DNA of 64,000 nucleotides. Source: Nannobrachium achirus. Lineage: Eukaryota > Chordata > Actinopteri > Myctophiformes > Myctophidae. Below the pieces are notes generated by a model. It did no database searches. It was not told the DNA's origin and saw only the letters and a list, made by a program, of their open reading frames with translations. Position 1 is the stretch's first letter; every line of letters begins with the position of its first letter. The position numbers were made by a program, and so were the translations under genes. The stretch spans positions 30,815,363 to 30,879,362 of the forward strand of contig OY997658.1 of NCBI GenBank assembly GCA_963921795.1. Reading direction: 5' to 3'. This document shows positions 10,734 through 22,945 of the stretch, piece by piece.

Positions 10734-10739
10734 TAAAAA

Positions 10740-11640
10740 ATAAAAACTAATTTCTCTCCACAGTCCCATCCCAGCGAGACATGAATGCAATAAGACAAAT
10801 AAACAGCAGTGATGAGACATGGCTTAAGACTCTGCTAGTGCTCTGCTGCATCTTATCTGTCTAAAGTGTCTACAGTATGTATGAGAGTGGAGCTTTGCAC
10901 CCTTTCTTGAAAATTGCCTAACAAATACTTTTCATTTTCAACAGTAAAAACAAGGAAACCATTTGCATGGAAATGTTTGGGAAATGTCACTTAAAGGACG
11001 GCCTGCCTTCATCCGAGTCCTCACTAATGTTCATGACAAAATGGTAGCCCACGATTGTTTTCCTACCCAATCTGTGTCTCATAAGAGACATTTCAGAAAC
11101 TCGCCTACCAGTGACATGATCAGCATTGTTAACTTTGTAAACTTTTTGTTCTGACAAAAGGATGAACAGTAGTGAAATCACACATAATTATAGCTTAGAT
11201 GTGTGATTTTACATCATGCCTTTGCATGACAATGATACAACTGCCATGTAGAAGTGTTTATTTGTGAGTCTGGAGATTTACCATCAGCTCTTCTGTAAAC
11301 TACGGAAATAATGCATGACAAAACATGTAATCTGCCAGACTTGAAACGAGCCTCCTGCCTGTTATCTTACAGCAAATGCTCTGTGGACTACTAATATATT
11401 GATGGGCCTGTGATTCCCCTTCCACTCTTGGCAGTGGCTGTGTGCCCAACTGAGCTGCGTCAGACAGAACTACATGTTATGACAACCTTATTAATCCTTG
11501 ATAACCCTAATGTGTTTTTATAGGCAGACAGGCAGATCATATATTTATATAGACTTTCGACAGTGGCTAGGAGCGGGGATGTGCAGAGAATGTTAGAGAG
11601 GCAAGGGCTGACATTTCTAAAAGGGACTTGTGGTGAAAAT
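10740..11640. other. No gene recognised
   Basis: Moderately AT-rich sequence with only short, composition-driven frames. No LINE motif or clear terminal repeats found. Confidence 0.5.
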
Positions 11641-11643
11641 ATT

Positions 11644-11716
11644 GAAAATAGCAGACCTCCAAGCTCACAACGCGTCGCGCTGTGACACGTTGTGAGCTTG
11701 GAGGTCGGCTATTTTC
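11644..11716. repeat. Dispersed hairpin family member (GGAGGTC variant)
   Basis: Near-perfect 73-nt hairpin. The outer arm is GAAAATAGCAGACCTCCAAG, and the right arm carries the matching CTTGGAGGTC. Compared with most copies (GATCTACAAG/CTTGTAGATC), two base pairs are changed on both arms. The flanking sequence is not obviously another transposon. Confidence 0.9.
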
Positions 11717-11719
11717 GGT

Positions 11720-12860
11720 ACTTCATAACACACTAAACTAAGCATAAAAAAGGCAATACTGGAGATGTGGTGTGTGGATTTCTGGACAGTGAGGGCAATT
11801 CTTTCAACATAAGATGCTGCATTCAAGTTCAGGAGAGTTTGGACAAGGCAATTCATTCTCTTGAATGCTGCCTTCGGGTATGGCATGGAAAGGGTTCATT
11901 TGCATTTCTTTTACCATAGTAAAAAACGCATTCATGGTCTAGAGAGGGCACTTTTTACAGACTGATAAAGGGTCAGGGGCTCAAGCCCCCTTTGATGTCT
12001 ATGTGTGTACGTGCCTGGCTAGGAGACTGATGAATGCACATCTGTGTCAGCTGGCCCACGACGTGTGTTGAAGTTGCCAACAGACCATGGCAAAGAAGAG
12101 GACACTGACTGGCACTGGCTACTACTGGTAGAACATCTGCAGCAGCTTATTGCACACATTGGAAGAACAGCTTGCCCGTCCATCTCTGTAGAGAGCCTCG
12201 GAGAGTTGTATTTTCAGTCCAGTTTATTATCTCTCTCAGGCTGAAGCCCCCAGGGGCACCCAGGGATGCATTTTTTTTTGCCTCTGTGTATGTGTGCGTG
12301 CGTCTGTCTCTCTGAGTGTATGTTGCAAACCACTGGACCGATCTGCATTCAAACTTTGTGCGCACACTCCCCAGTAAAGCCACGTTCACGCACACATTTC
12401 CCAAATCAGCCTCACGTTGGTGCTATGCTTTACTTTCTGTCATTTAACTCTTGGAGGTCTGAAGGTCTTCAAAACACTTTTTGCCACATTTTTTTTCTCC
12501 AAAACTCACACTGCTACATTATATTTGAATAATTTGATAACATGTAGCATACGGATTTTCTATATTCCATACAGATTGACTATAATTTACTTTTTCTTTG
12601 CCTTAGCCCTCAACTCTCCAGTTGTTATTGCACTACACTGTACTGCCGGACTGTCACTGCTGAGACGCCCGCTATCGCTGTCATTGATCTTCTGCGCCCA
12701 GGTTGCCCTGCCCATGCCAGGTTGACTGACAGCCCATCGTCCTGACCTTGGAAGGCCCCCCTTTACACAGTGGGCGCATGGCATGCAGGTCTCCCACTGC
12801 CCGAGAGACGGAGAGAGCCAGAGATCAAGCCTTCCTCTCAACTCTTGTCTAGGCTCTGAG
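11720..12860. other. No gene recognised
   Basis: No coding pattern, splice-consistent frame or repeat structure supported. Short frames here show no recognisable protein motif. Confidence 0.5.
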
Positions 12861-12950
12861 CAGGGGCGTCACAAGGGGGGGAAAAGTGGGACTGAGTTAC
12901 TAGGGCCCAAGGTGGAGGGGCCTTAATTATTTTATATACTTTAGCTATTG

Positions 12951-13025
12951 AAAAAATAGCAGATCTACAAGATCACAGCGCGGCACCGAGTGCCGCGCTG
13001 TGAACTTGTAGATCTGCTATTTTTG
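12951..13025. repeat. Dispersed hairpin family member (GCGCGGCAC core)
   Basis: Arms AATAGCAGATCTACAAG/CTTGTAGATCTGCTATT around a core GCGCGGCACCGAGTGCCGCGC. Nearly perfect, with a single mismatch in the middle of the arms (GATC versus CTCA). Confidence 0.9.
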
Positions 13026-13210
13026 AGAAAGTTGTGAAAATAGTGAAAATACGTGCAAATCTTTGAATATAAGGGAACATTTGTAACTCAAATGTTGCTT
13101 CTGGGGGGTCCCTGGAACTAAACATTTTATGATGGGGGTCTGTGGCCAAATACATATAATTTTGGGGGTCCTTCACATGAAAATGTTTGAGCACCACTGA
13201 GAAAGAAATC

Positions 13211-13262
13211 GCAGCGCAGCACTCGGTGCCTCGCTGTGAGCTTGTATATCTGCTATTTTTCA
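13211..13262. repeat. Partial dispersed hairpin
   Basis: Retains the core (GCAGCGCAGCACTCGGTGCC) and the right arm GAGCTTGTATATCTGCTATT; the left outer arm is lost. Confidence 0.75.
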
Positions 13263-13480
13263 ATAGTTAAAGCACAAAATAGTGCATACTAATGCGTCCC
13301 CAGTCTAAATGGGTTAAACCCCCTCCCCCTATGAAGAACATTCATGGGGGGCCCGCAGTGAATCCTTGTACCCAGGGCCCAGAATGTGGTGCGACACCCC
13401 TGGCTCTGAGTCTGACACAAGGAGAAAGACTGAAATGGAGAAATGATATAAACAAGAATAGAGATGACAAACAAAAGAGA

Positions 13481-13512
13481 GTCAGTCAGTCAGTCAGTCA
13501 GTCAGTCAGTCC
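13481..13512. repeat. (GTCA)n microsatellite
   Basis: About eight GTCA units. Confidence 0.95.
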
Positions 13513-13816
13513 TACAGTATGTATTGGGCACAAATAAAAGTTAGTTTTTGTTTTATATTTCAAACTGTGTTTTGGTGGTTACTGGTTATAGTGCAGTGCA
13601 AGTGAGAGTTTTAGAAGTGGTTGATGGTGGTGGTTGAGTGGGACAGCTGGCCCTTCAGATCCATTAAGGACCACACTGGCTTTAAATCACACTCGGTGTC
13701 CCTGGGGAACGCTGCATGCAACCTTGACTTCGCTTCACACACACCGACATGCATGCACAACACATGTATTTGCAAGTGAGTGACTAATGCTGAATGTATT
13801 CAGTAGCTATCTGCAG

Positions 13817-15454
13817 CACTGGTTTTCAACCAGTGGCCCGGGGACCACTAGTGGTCCTTGAAGGGATTCCAGGTGGTCCCCAGCTAAATGATGGAGAGTT
13901 GGTATAGGTAACCAAATAGATCCTTATAGATCTTTAACTCTTGAGAGTGTAAAATGAAACCAAATGGACCCTTACGGGTCCACTTGGTTTTGTTTTACGC
14001 TCTCAAGAGTAAAATTATTGTTAAACATCTGCATTCCCAGCAAGCACGGTCAGGACCTGGACCAATCAGTGACGTCTCGATTGGGGTTGACAGATCAAGT
14101 CAAACCATTGGAATGGATCTCTGATTTCTCTCCCCAAGTGGGGGGAGAAAAGAGAAAAGTGTTCGTTAAATTGACGTCAGGAAAATGACACAGAAGTAAA
14201 CAGGAGATAAGAATCTTAGTAATTATTCATTTAATAATTATCCCTAATACTGGTTACAATTATTTATGAAATCCCTAAACTTATAGCAGTATATACAGAA
14301 ATGAATTACCCAGTGTGAGACTGCAGTCATCAATACAGAGTACTCTGGAGAAAGCTATCGTTCCTTGATCCACGCAGGGATCAAATCGGATAGCTGACTG
14401 AATAAAACAACACATAACCAGAGTATTTATTATCAAAATGTCAGTACAGGGGGAGGTCTGTCCGACCCCTGCTTGCCCTCCGATCTTCACAGTCAGTGGA
14501 CAGATATGGTCACGCACTGTAGGCAAGACACTTCTGTGTCCCTGCCTCTCCTGCTCCAGCGAGGTCACGGTGTCTTCGACCTTGTCTCCCATGCTGAGGT
14601 GCTGGTCGGTCCATGCTTTGTGTGAGTGAGTGCGTGAGAGTGCATGTGGGTGTGCATGTGTGTGCGTGTATTTACAGGAAATAAACGCCTGATTAGGGAG
14701 TATGGTGTGATCCACTCTGGGTCAAGTGACATCAACCTTGTGTGTTTTGTAGACGGGACAGCTTTCGCCTGTCTTTGTTTACTGTGAGGGGAAAGTCCAA
14801 ATGTTTTCTACAGCTACTATTTGCCCTCACAATTTCTCCCTCACCCCCATGTTTTTACTTTAAGCCTATTTCTACCAGCGTGCACTGATTATGTTGATTA
14901 TGATTTATTTTACCATTCCAACATGACTAGTCAGATCTGGCCTAGAATATCACCTGATTTCAACCAACATAATCCTGCCCATGAAAACGGACGTCCTGGA
15001 TTAATCAGAGAGGGTTCGATCGTGGCCAGATAAATATCATAATTCATAACTAGTCAGATATGTCCCTCATATTTCAACTAACATTACAAACAATAACAAT
15101 AATCCTATAGTCCATATGACCTGGTAATGACGTCAAGATCGTCCCCATACGGGCTGTGATCTGGCCTAGTTCCGAACGTCACCGGAGTCACCGGAGGATG
15201 TTATCATAACGTCATCATGACGTCATTTGGCTTGCAGGGTTACTAATTTACAAGAAGTCTACACAACTAGAGAAATTAGAAGAATTGTTATTTTGATCAA
15301 TGTTTGCCTTTTGCACCAACATCAATACAGCATCGAATTGTTATCAAAATCTATTGCAAAATATTCAAAGTTTGGGTCTCATCAAAATGAAGGTCTGTGA
15401 TTCACATGCTGAATAAATAATTGACCTTGATATGAAAAGGGTTGAAAACCTCTG
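13817..15454. mobile_element. hAT-like element, imperfect TSD
   Basis: Starts CACTGGTTTTCAACC and ends GGTTGAAAACCTCTG. Flanks ATCTGCAG and GTCTACAG agree at 6 of 8 bases, consistent with an old hAT TSD. Internal sequence includes a 74-nt hairpin (13937-14010). No transposase frame was recognised in its 1.6 kb. Confidence 0.6.
13937..14010. repeat. Hairpin unrelated to the dispersed family
   Basis: ACTCTTGAGAGTGTAAAAT pairs, with a few mismatches, with the complement ending CTCTCAAGAGT, around a TTAC loop. A second stem portion is GGACCC/GGGTCC. Confidence 0.75.
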
Positions 15455-15675
15455 GTCTACAGTTGACACTGGTTCAAGATGAATTTTTGGGACATCAATT
15501 AAGGCTTTTGGAGCTGGGTGGACCGAAGGACATGCAGAACAGGAATTCAGCAGAATCAAACCATTCTTTATTTCCTGCTGGAAACTGGAGCTTAAAGGAC
15601 CATACTGGTCACATTGACTACTATTCATCGTATTGACGTTATTGCTGAGCATTTTTCATTCAAAGCATGATTTTC

Positions 15676-16024
15676 ATTGCCTGGCGTTGCCAGCCTCTAT
15701 CACACACTTCGTTTTGGGAAGAGAGTCTGGGATTTCAGGAGGAGTTTTCATTTCTGGGGTTTGCCCCAAACCACGTGCCCCAAGCTTACAGAGTGCATCT
15801 CTCCACTCCGACATGTCTCCTTTCCGACATGTCTCCATTCCGACACTAACCCTATCTCTAACCCTAACCCTAAACCGAGAAACCACGTGCCCCAAGCATT
15901 CAATTGATTGGCCAACCCTTGAAGCTGTTAGAGGAAATAGAATCTCAATGGATCGATGCCAGACCGTACTACAACACCACTACTGTGGTGTTGTTGTGTT
16001 CGGTCTGGTTTATTAACCAGGCAA
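15676..16024. mobile_element. Small TIR element with 8-bp TSD
   Basis: Flanked by TGATTTTC on both sides. Termini ATTGCCTGG and CCAGGCAA are inverted. Inside are telomere-like CTAACCCTAACCCTAAACC (about 15846-15880), a repeated CACGTGCCCCAAGC, and a hairpin at about 15959-16008 (CCAGACC...GGTCTGG). hAT is suggested by the TSD length. Confidence 0.65.
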
Positions 16025-16398
16025 TGATTTTCAAGGAAGCCATTGGCTTCCGTTCAATTATGTATGATGTGCCTTTTTATTTTTTTAAAGATGGGATGCC
16101 ATGATCCCCCCCCCCCCCAAACATAGGAGGAAGATATTTTCCAAAAAAGTGTACAGAAAGAGTTAAAATTATGTTTTTATGTGGCCACACCCACCAGTTC
16201 ATTATGCCTAGTTGTCAGGTGGGTGGTGAGTGACCCAGGCTGAGGTTAGCCACACGCACAGTGTTGGGCGTATGGTAAAAGGGAAGGGGATGATTTTATG
16301 ATGTCATTAAATCAGTGTTTTTCGATCAGGCCTTTTTAGCTTTTCAGCTTTCAGGAAGAAACCAAAAATACACAGGGAAGGCAAATGTGCACATTATA

Positions 16399-17390
16399 TA
16401 GTCCCCCCAGGAATCCGAGATCACAGAATTTATCGCAGAATTCGCATTAGTAGATTTAACTCATACAGTGCCCCGGGTCACAAGTGGCCGCTAGAGTGCC
16501 AGAAATATCTCTATAGGCATTCGCTCTAGCTTCCGTCGACACTGCCCCAAGTGCCTTGGGATTTCACTCCAGCCACTGTTATGTATGACGAGAGGAGGAA
16601 GTTAGCTTACACTTAGCCATTCACTGCTAACCCCTTTAGAAGCCCGATCTAAAGCTATTTCAGTCGCAAAAAAACGTTCTCTTTGGTCTGGGAACACAAT
16701 TCAGAGAAAATCCTCTCTAAAGATGTGACTTATTATTGGAGTGGGCGGCGCGATGCGGCCGTTTGCGCGAATACGGCCCGTGGATGGCCGAGTGTCGGCC
16801 CCGGGCATGGATGGAAATTTAGACCGGGGCTTCGTTGAGGCCTCCGATTAAATAATTCATTTTATTAAATATCCCGGACTAGTTCGGGATAGGCACCCTG
16901 GAATACGTCGCGCCGCCGACAGTATAGATTGAGGTTTTTTTGGGGGGCTCTAAACTTTATTTTAAACCATTTTCAATGGAATAAATCGTCGGACCATCTA
17001 GCGTCTCTCGTTGGTAAGCGCTGGACGAGCCAGGACCACCCACGTTGTCCCAAGCAGCTCAGGGTAAGTAAAATAGCAAATAAAATATTGTATTGGATTG
17101 AAAATATCCCGAACTTGTTCGGGATAGGCACAAATAGGGTTAATATTAGATTTTTATTCTCAAGAATGATTATTCGAATATTCGATTATTCTAATTACAA
17201 TTAATTGTAGCTATGTCATGAAGGGTTTTACTTGATTATTAGAACTATATCATTTTTAGCTTGATAACTGGTCATTAGGTTGTTTTTCAATGTCCGCGGA
17301 ATCAAGAATTGTTCTCCGAAGAATTCCGCAGAATCAGGATTGTTCTTCGCGGAATCAAGACTTTTTCTCTGCGGATTCGTGGGGGGACTA
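16399..17390. mobile_element. 992-bp TIR element, TAGTCCCCCC termini
   Basis: Begins TAGTCCCCCCAGGAATCCG, ends CGGATTCGTGGGGGGACTA and is flanked by ATTATA on both sides. Internal near-palindromes are CCCGGACTAGTTCGGG (about 16872) and CCCGAACTTGTTCGGG (about 17108). No transposase frame. The 6-bp duplication does not match hAT; I do not assign a superfamily. Confidence 0.65.
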
Positions 17391-17491
17391 ATTATAACCA
17401 CACCCGGTGGTCTATTAGAGTAATGTTAACTCCATAGACACATTCAAAATTTAAAAAATGTACAAAACTATGGCATATATATATATATATT

Positions 17492-17530
17492 ACGATTTTG
17501 TAACCCATTTTTCACCCAGTGCCAATTGCC
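17492..17530 (-). repeat. Fragment matching the V-SINE-adjacent tail
   Basis: The reverse complement equals 51912-51950 (GGCAATTGGCACTGGGTGAA and onward). It is preceded by a short (TA)n. Probably the 3' portion of the same retroelement in the opposite orientation. Confidence 0.7.
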
Positions 17531-17539
17531 TAAACTGGA

Positions 17540-19204
17540 CACGTAGAAGATCCGCGTCAAACTCCTCTTACCCAGACCTCATCTCTGTCCTGATCAGGTA
17601 TTCTCTCAGTGTTTTATTGATTTCTCACAGCGGGAAACTTCACTTGCTCTGCCTTCTGCTTACATACAGCTCCAAGTTTCATCTCCATTTATTGACAATC
17701 TGGACATAGATGTCTTGACGCTAAGGAGCGCACGTGTCGGTGGAGCCTGGCCTGGGCCTCCCGCTCTCTGACATCATGAAAGGGCACCACTTAAATGTTT
17801 GATGGAGATGTGTCTTTGCAGGCAAAGCAAGCCTTCAAACACTGTCAGAAATAGGCCTTGGAGGCTTGGAGGCTTGGATGCGTGCAGGATGAGCAATCAG
17901 AAGATACTGTACGTATACTGCACACCTTTGTTCCAGTATATTCAGGCTATTAATACAGTATGCAATCCAGTCAGTGGTAGAGGAAGTCTCTTCTTTCCTG
18001 GACCCATTACTTTCTAATGATGAATCTCTGCTAATGGCTGGCCTCCCCTGTGCAGCTCTGTGCCTCTCAGGATGGGCTTCTTGTTAATTGGCCTTTTGAC
18101 AATGCTGCCCACCCACCGCTGGCCAACTGGGGTTTGATAAATGAGTTGCTCTCTTTATGTGCACCCTCTCGCGCTTTACGCGTTAGGAGTTGAATGAAGC
18201 GGGTATTTGTTTTTTTCCACTGCACTTTATGAAAAGCGAGGCATGCTTTTGATAGCACACCGTGACCAATCTCATAACCACAAAGTGAACTGTGTTTGTT
18301 TATAAAAATTAGTTGAGTGTGCTGATGTGCATGCATGCAGGCCTTCTATTTTAACTTAGTATATTGTTTTCTAATGGGAAATATAGGAATATAAATAAAT
18401 ATAAATAATATCATATACTGTAAAACATTTATGGTTGTCTGCGAGTATGTATCTCCCAGGGAATTGGATAAAGTAATTAAGGCATTAGATAATTGGACAC
18501 AGAGCAGGGTTATTACACTGCTGAAATGTGGCAGTGACCCAGAGGGCCCTGTCTCGCCACATTAACCCTGGGTCAACATCATTTACGATATCGTCCGGCA
18601 TGAACTTCAGCAAGGCACACTCTCATCATACTCTATAGTTGCATTATTTAATTTTTTTTAGCATGGGTCTGTGTATGGTAGAAATCATTATTTCTGTCCT
18701 TTCTCTGTCCTTGGTCTCCGAAGGAGCAGCAGCATCCAAATAGGCATTCTCTAACAATGCTTGGCATAGTGAATAACCTCACCATCTCTTGATGCTTTCT
18801 GTAACTCACTATGGGGAAATCTCGCTATTTCTACGTCCTATCATTTCGACCAAGGGAGTCGGCAGGTTAGCTACTCACCCGCGTCGGCAGGTTAGCTTTT
18901 CACCAGGTTAACATTCACCCGCGTCAAAAGAATGAACCGTCGAACAGATGCAATATCGACACGCTCCCACTCACTATTTTCGTCTCCTTCCTGTTTTCCC
19001 TTGCAGGCAACTGTGCTCTGCTACCCACCTACAGTACTTCAACATTTTCTCTGCTCCCCACCCATTTGCCCAATTGCCCTTTTCAGTTCACTTTTACTTC
19101 CTTCATCTTCTTTTCCTTATTCTTTCCCCTCTGCTGTTTATTTATTGGTTTGTCTTTTGTTTGTTTTCTTCCTCTGCACCCTCTCTGTCTCTCATGTGCC
19201 CACC
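17540..19204. other. No gene recognised
   Basis: Only short composition-driven frames. A small direct repeat, GTCGGCAGGTTAGCT, occurs twice at about 18860-18900. No LINE or exon evidence. Confidence 0.5.
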
Positions 19205-19715
19205 CAGGGGCGTCAATTGGGTATGGCAGGGGTATGCAGGTGCCATACCCTGGGTCCAGGGGGGAAATAAAAGTTACTTTTAAATATAAATCCATGAATG
19301 TCTCTTTGTCTATCTGTGCTGGTTATTATGTTGTTAGATTACAGTAAAACTACAAATGCAACATTTTACAAAATGGTCACTTTAACAAGGTATTATAATT
19401 ATATTCTCCACACTTGTATTCTCCCCATCTTGACAAGATGGTATATTCCCAGGTTCCGTAGGTCAGCTGCACAGGTGCAATGCATTATTGTTAATTGTGG
19501 CACGTTTACTAACATGCCAAGTTCAGCTGCACTTGAACAACCGTTCCAGGCTCCCATATCCAGCCCAAGAAACTAGAAACGGGGGGAAAAAATAAAATGT
19601 ACTTCTTAATGTATCATGCCTGTTGCTAAGGTATGACAACATGACTGGTGTCTTGCACGCGCGCAGACACCAGTCATGTTGCCATACCTTAGCTTTTTCT
19701 GAACTGACGCCACTT
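19205..19715. mobile_element. hAT MITE with perfect 8-bp TSD
   Basis: Starts CAGGGGCGTCAATTGGG, ends CTGACGCCACTT and is flanked by TGCCCACC on both sides. Carries a 70-nt hairpin (19626-19694). Confidence 0.85.
19626..19694. repeat. Hairpin inside a hAT MITE
   Basis: GCTAAGGTATGACAACATGA pairs with the complement ending ATACCTTAGC. The inner stem is CTGGTGTCT/AGACACCAG and the loop is about TGCACGCGC. It is unrelated in sequence to the dispersed family but similar in architecture. Confidence 0.85.
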
Positions 19716-20135
19716 TGCCCACCTTAGAGTGATCGAAGGCTCTCTGTCTGTGCTTGTTTCTTATCGATAGCAGCAGCAGTGGGCAGGCCTTAGGGCTGTT
19801 GTCTCTCCTCTTGTCCCAGGTTGTGGGAGACAGCAGATGCCCTTGATGAGGCCGGGCTTTCAGACTCATTAACCAACAGATGTTTGGTGTCACCGCATAT
19901 CACGGCATCAGGCGCCGGTGCATACCTTTACTCCGAGGTGTGAATAAAATATCACACTTTGTTTACAGGTTCACCCTTATTCCCTCTCTCGCCGCTGACA
20001 TTATGATGTTGCCTCCAGTCCTCCTCCGCTATCTGGTGCCACGGAGTCGCCCGAGGGCATGCATACAGCGAACGTTCTCTGTCACCTTGCGTTAAAGTTT
20101 ACCGTAGGCCAACTGTAAACTTAGCCCCACAAAAA

Positions 20136-20258
<123 letters not shown>

Positions 20259-20534
20259 ACACAGAGGGAGTCGTGATTGGAACACATCATAAAGTGTGCC
20301 GTGATACCTCAGAGGACAATTCCACCAGACAGCAGGGCCTATGTCCTCTGGCCTCCATCCAAATTATATTTGGAGAGGAAACCTGATTATAGTCCCCCTA
20401 TGTGAAGGGTCCAAATCAGATCATGTCTGTTTCCCCCGGCTTGATTTTAGACTAATTGAAATGCATCTATGGCATAAACACAGCAGGAGCCACAGCCCAC
20501 TGGGACCAGAATAGAAATAACAGGGGATAGAGAG

Positions 20535-20570
20535 CTTCATATCTCTCCCCCTCTCTTTCTCTCTCCCTAT

Positions 20571-20642
<72 letters not shown>

Positions 20643-20720
20643 TTGTCTCTCTCTCTCTCCCTCCCAATCTTTTCTCTCTCTTTGTCTCTCTCTCTTTGTC
20701 TCTCTCTCTCTCTCTCTCCG
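20535..20720. repeat. (CT)n-rich compound microsatellite
   Basis: Long CT runs with CTCTTTGT interruptions. Confidence 0.95.
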
Positions 20721-21131
20721 CAGGCATGTTTTTTGAGCGTTGCTAACAGCTCCTACACCTGGCTTTGTGTGTATGTCCATCCCGCAAAGCTGGGCATCGG
20801 CCAAGCTTCGTGGGACGTTTAATGAAATTTACTCATGAAAGGCAAGGCATCACTCACTTCACACATGGGTGTGCGTTTTGTCTTTGTTCTGTATATCCTC
20901 AAGATAAGATAAATGATATTGAAGGAAAGATTGTCTTGGACATAATATCTTCTATTAATTACAAAAGGACATTTTGAGTTTTCGTCGTGAAGCGGGCCTG
21001 GGAGACAAAGGAGGATTTAAAGCAGTTGAGTTGCGTTAGGGGAATCTGAAGTGTCAGCCTGCAGGGGGAAGAGCCGCTAGGGATCTAGCTGTGAGCCTGC
21101 CTCCAGCTGTAGTTTGCTCACCATGATACAC

Positions 21132-21292
21132 CAGTGGTTTCAAACTTTTTGTGCCTCAGGCACACACAAGGCCAAGTCAAAATCTCAAGGCACACCATTA
21201 TATTCACAGCAAGTGTGGCGGAGAGAGTCGCAGCCCCAGCCTGAAGCCTCAAAAGTCTAGTATCTGCCCTCATTCCATAGGGATATCCCTTT
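21132..21292. mobile_element. Possible hAT-derived left end (CAGTGGTTTCAAAC)
   Basis: CAGTGGTTTCAAACTTTTTG is typical of fish hAT termini. A loosely matching inverted end (GAAAACCGCTG) lies near 22820, but no TSD links the two, so the extent is uncertain. Confidence 0.4.
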
Positions 21293-21352
21293 GGAGTGAT
21301 GGTTAAGATATTGGACTTTCACACGGGAGACCCGGGTTCAAAGCCGGGAGGG
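21293..21352 (+). ncRNA. tRNA-derived sequence (pseudogene or SINE head)
   Basis: TGGTTAAGATATTGG resembles a pol III A box. About 30 bases on, GGGTTCAAAGCC resembles a B box, flanked by complementary CCCGG/CCGGG arms as in a T-stem. A clean acceptor stem cannot be formed. I therefore regard it as a tRNA-like relic, not a functional tRNA. Confidence 0.4.
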
Positions 21353-21359
21353 GAGGTTG

Positions 21360-22823
21360 GGGCAATGTTGGGTCTACATGTGAAAATGGAAAAACTATTC
21401 GCAACAACATGGCCAAAATAAGGACGCCAGGTTGAAAGTGGTTAAAATATAGAATTTGCCTCGGTGCACCGTTGGGAAAGGAGTTTCAAGTTTGAGTGAA
21501 GTATTGATAACCTTTTGTATAGTTAATACAAATACATAGTTAATAATTGCAATAATGTGGTTGACAAATGACACCAAATCGCACGGCACATCTGGGCTAG
21601 TCTCATGAGTCCTCATGGCATCAATCATTTGTCAGCAGTGGGTGCACGCAGGTTTCGCATGGCGCAGCATTGTCAACATGAAGCCTAATCATGAATCAGT
21701 GGGTGTAAAAAATATTGAGCAAAAAAAACATGTAGGCTACACTACATTACTCTGACTGTCACTGTCTGCTAAATGTGATGTTACTAGTAAATTGAAGTTC
21801 ATTAGCTGCCTAGATTTTATCATGCCCCTCAAACACTGGCGAGTAGTAGGAATTTTAAATTGAAATTTGCTGCCAATTCTTCTAAACATATACAGTAGGC
21901 CTATACATTAATGTTACTGCTCATTAAGTCCATATAAGGTGCTGAACTCTTAACTGCTTTGAAATTGTGTGAGAGAAAATGGTAGTTACAAGCCAAGGCT
22001 TGTAAGAATCGTGTGGGGGGTGGGGGGAGGTCGAGTTTGCAACAATGCAATCATTAATGGGTTATCAACTCTAATTGATCATACTATACAGTATATGAAG
22101 TATGCTGCTATCTGGCTTTCTTGTTTTCTTGCTTAACATATGAACAAAAAATATATAATAAACAAAACAAAACAGCTTTATTATGAACACCTCCTGGGAG
22201 GTCATTGTTAAATACATTATTATTAAATGTTAAATAAATATGGATATGGAAAAAATCCATAACCAAAATAAGAGAGACGAGCCAAAGGACTATATCTTAA
22301 ATTGCTGTATTTGAAGAGAGTCAGACAAGGAGACAAACAGCTGAGCATACCATCCTGGTGGCAGCTTTGCTAATTCTCTCTCTTCCAAAATGGAAGTTAA
22401 CATTCAGTATATAAAGAGTACAGATTATGACAGTAAGATCTTCGTGGGACTCATTGATTCGTTCCCAGATCATAACAAGGAAGACAGTGACACGTAGTGT
22501 TGGTAACTTTCCACAAGTGACATACAGTATAAACCAAAACAAGCCTGATTTCGTAGTCAGGGCAACCAAAGTTGCCATGACCTGTAATCAGTAGCCTGAA
22601 CTCACAGTATACGACCAAAAACATGGTCTCCTATACTGTAAGTTCAGTTCATAATATAACCTTATATGGTCATATGAGCCTCATATCATAGAATTATGTA
22701 TCATAATTCATATCTAACAGTCATAACAGGGAGGTTCCCAGATTTCCAGACATTCTAAACATTTTCATGCTTCCCAAAGGATGATGAATTGCTGCGACAT
22801 GAGCTCCCTTGAAAACCGCTGTT
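21360..22823. other. No gene recognised
   Basis: AT-rich, without coding signal. A half-hairpin of the dispersed family (TCTACAAGCTCACATTATGC) follows at 22824-22845. Confidence 0.5.
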
Positions 22824-22945
22824 CTACAAGCTCACATTATGCTAAAAAAGACGTGCATCGGACACCAGTGTTGTAAAAAGTACTCACATTTTATACTTAA
22901 GTAAAAGTATCAATACAGCAACATAGAAATACTTCGTGCCCTCAG

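Larger units (their letters stand above)
12861..13402 (+). mobile_element. hAT MITE (GGGCGTCAC family), copy 1, perfect TSD
   Basis: Starts CAGGGGCGTCACAAGG, ends GGTGCGACACCCCTG and is flanked by GCTCTGAG on both sides. It contains two members of the dispersed hairpin family (12951-13025 complete, 13211-13262 partial). Related copies are at 37600-38037 (minus) and 38690-38950. Confidence 0.9.

Noticed and set aside
13480-13515. CRISPR-like short regular repeat (GTCAGTCA)
   Set aside because: It is a 4-bp microsatellite without spacers, in a vertebrate genome.
20421-20804. Arg/Glu-rich frames (RERERE)
   Set aside because: Translation of the (CT)n microsatellite on the minus strand.
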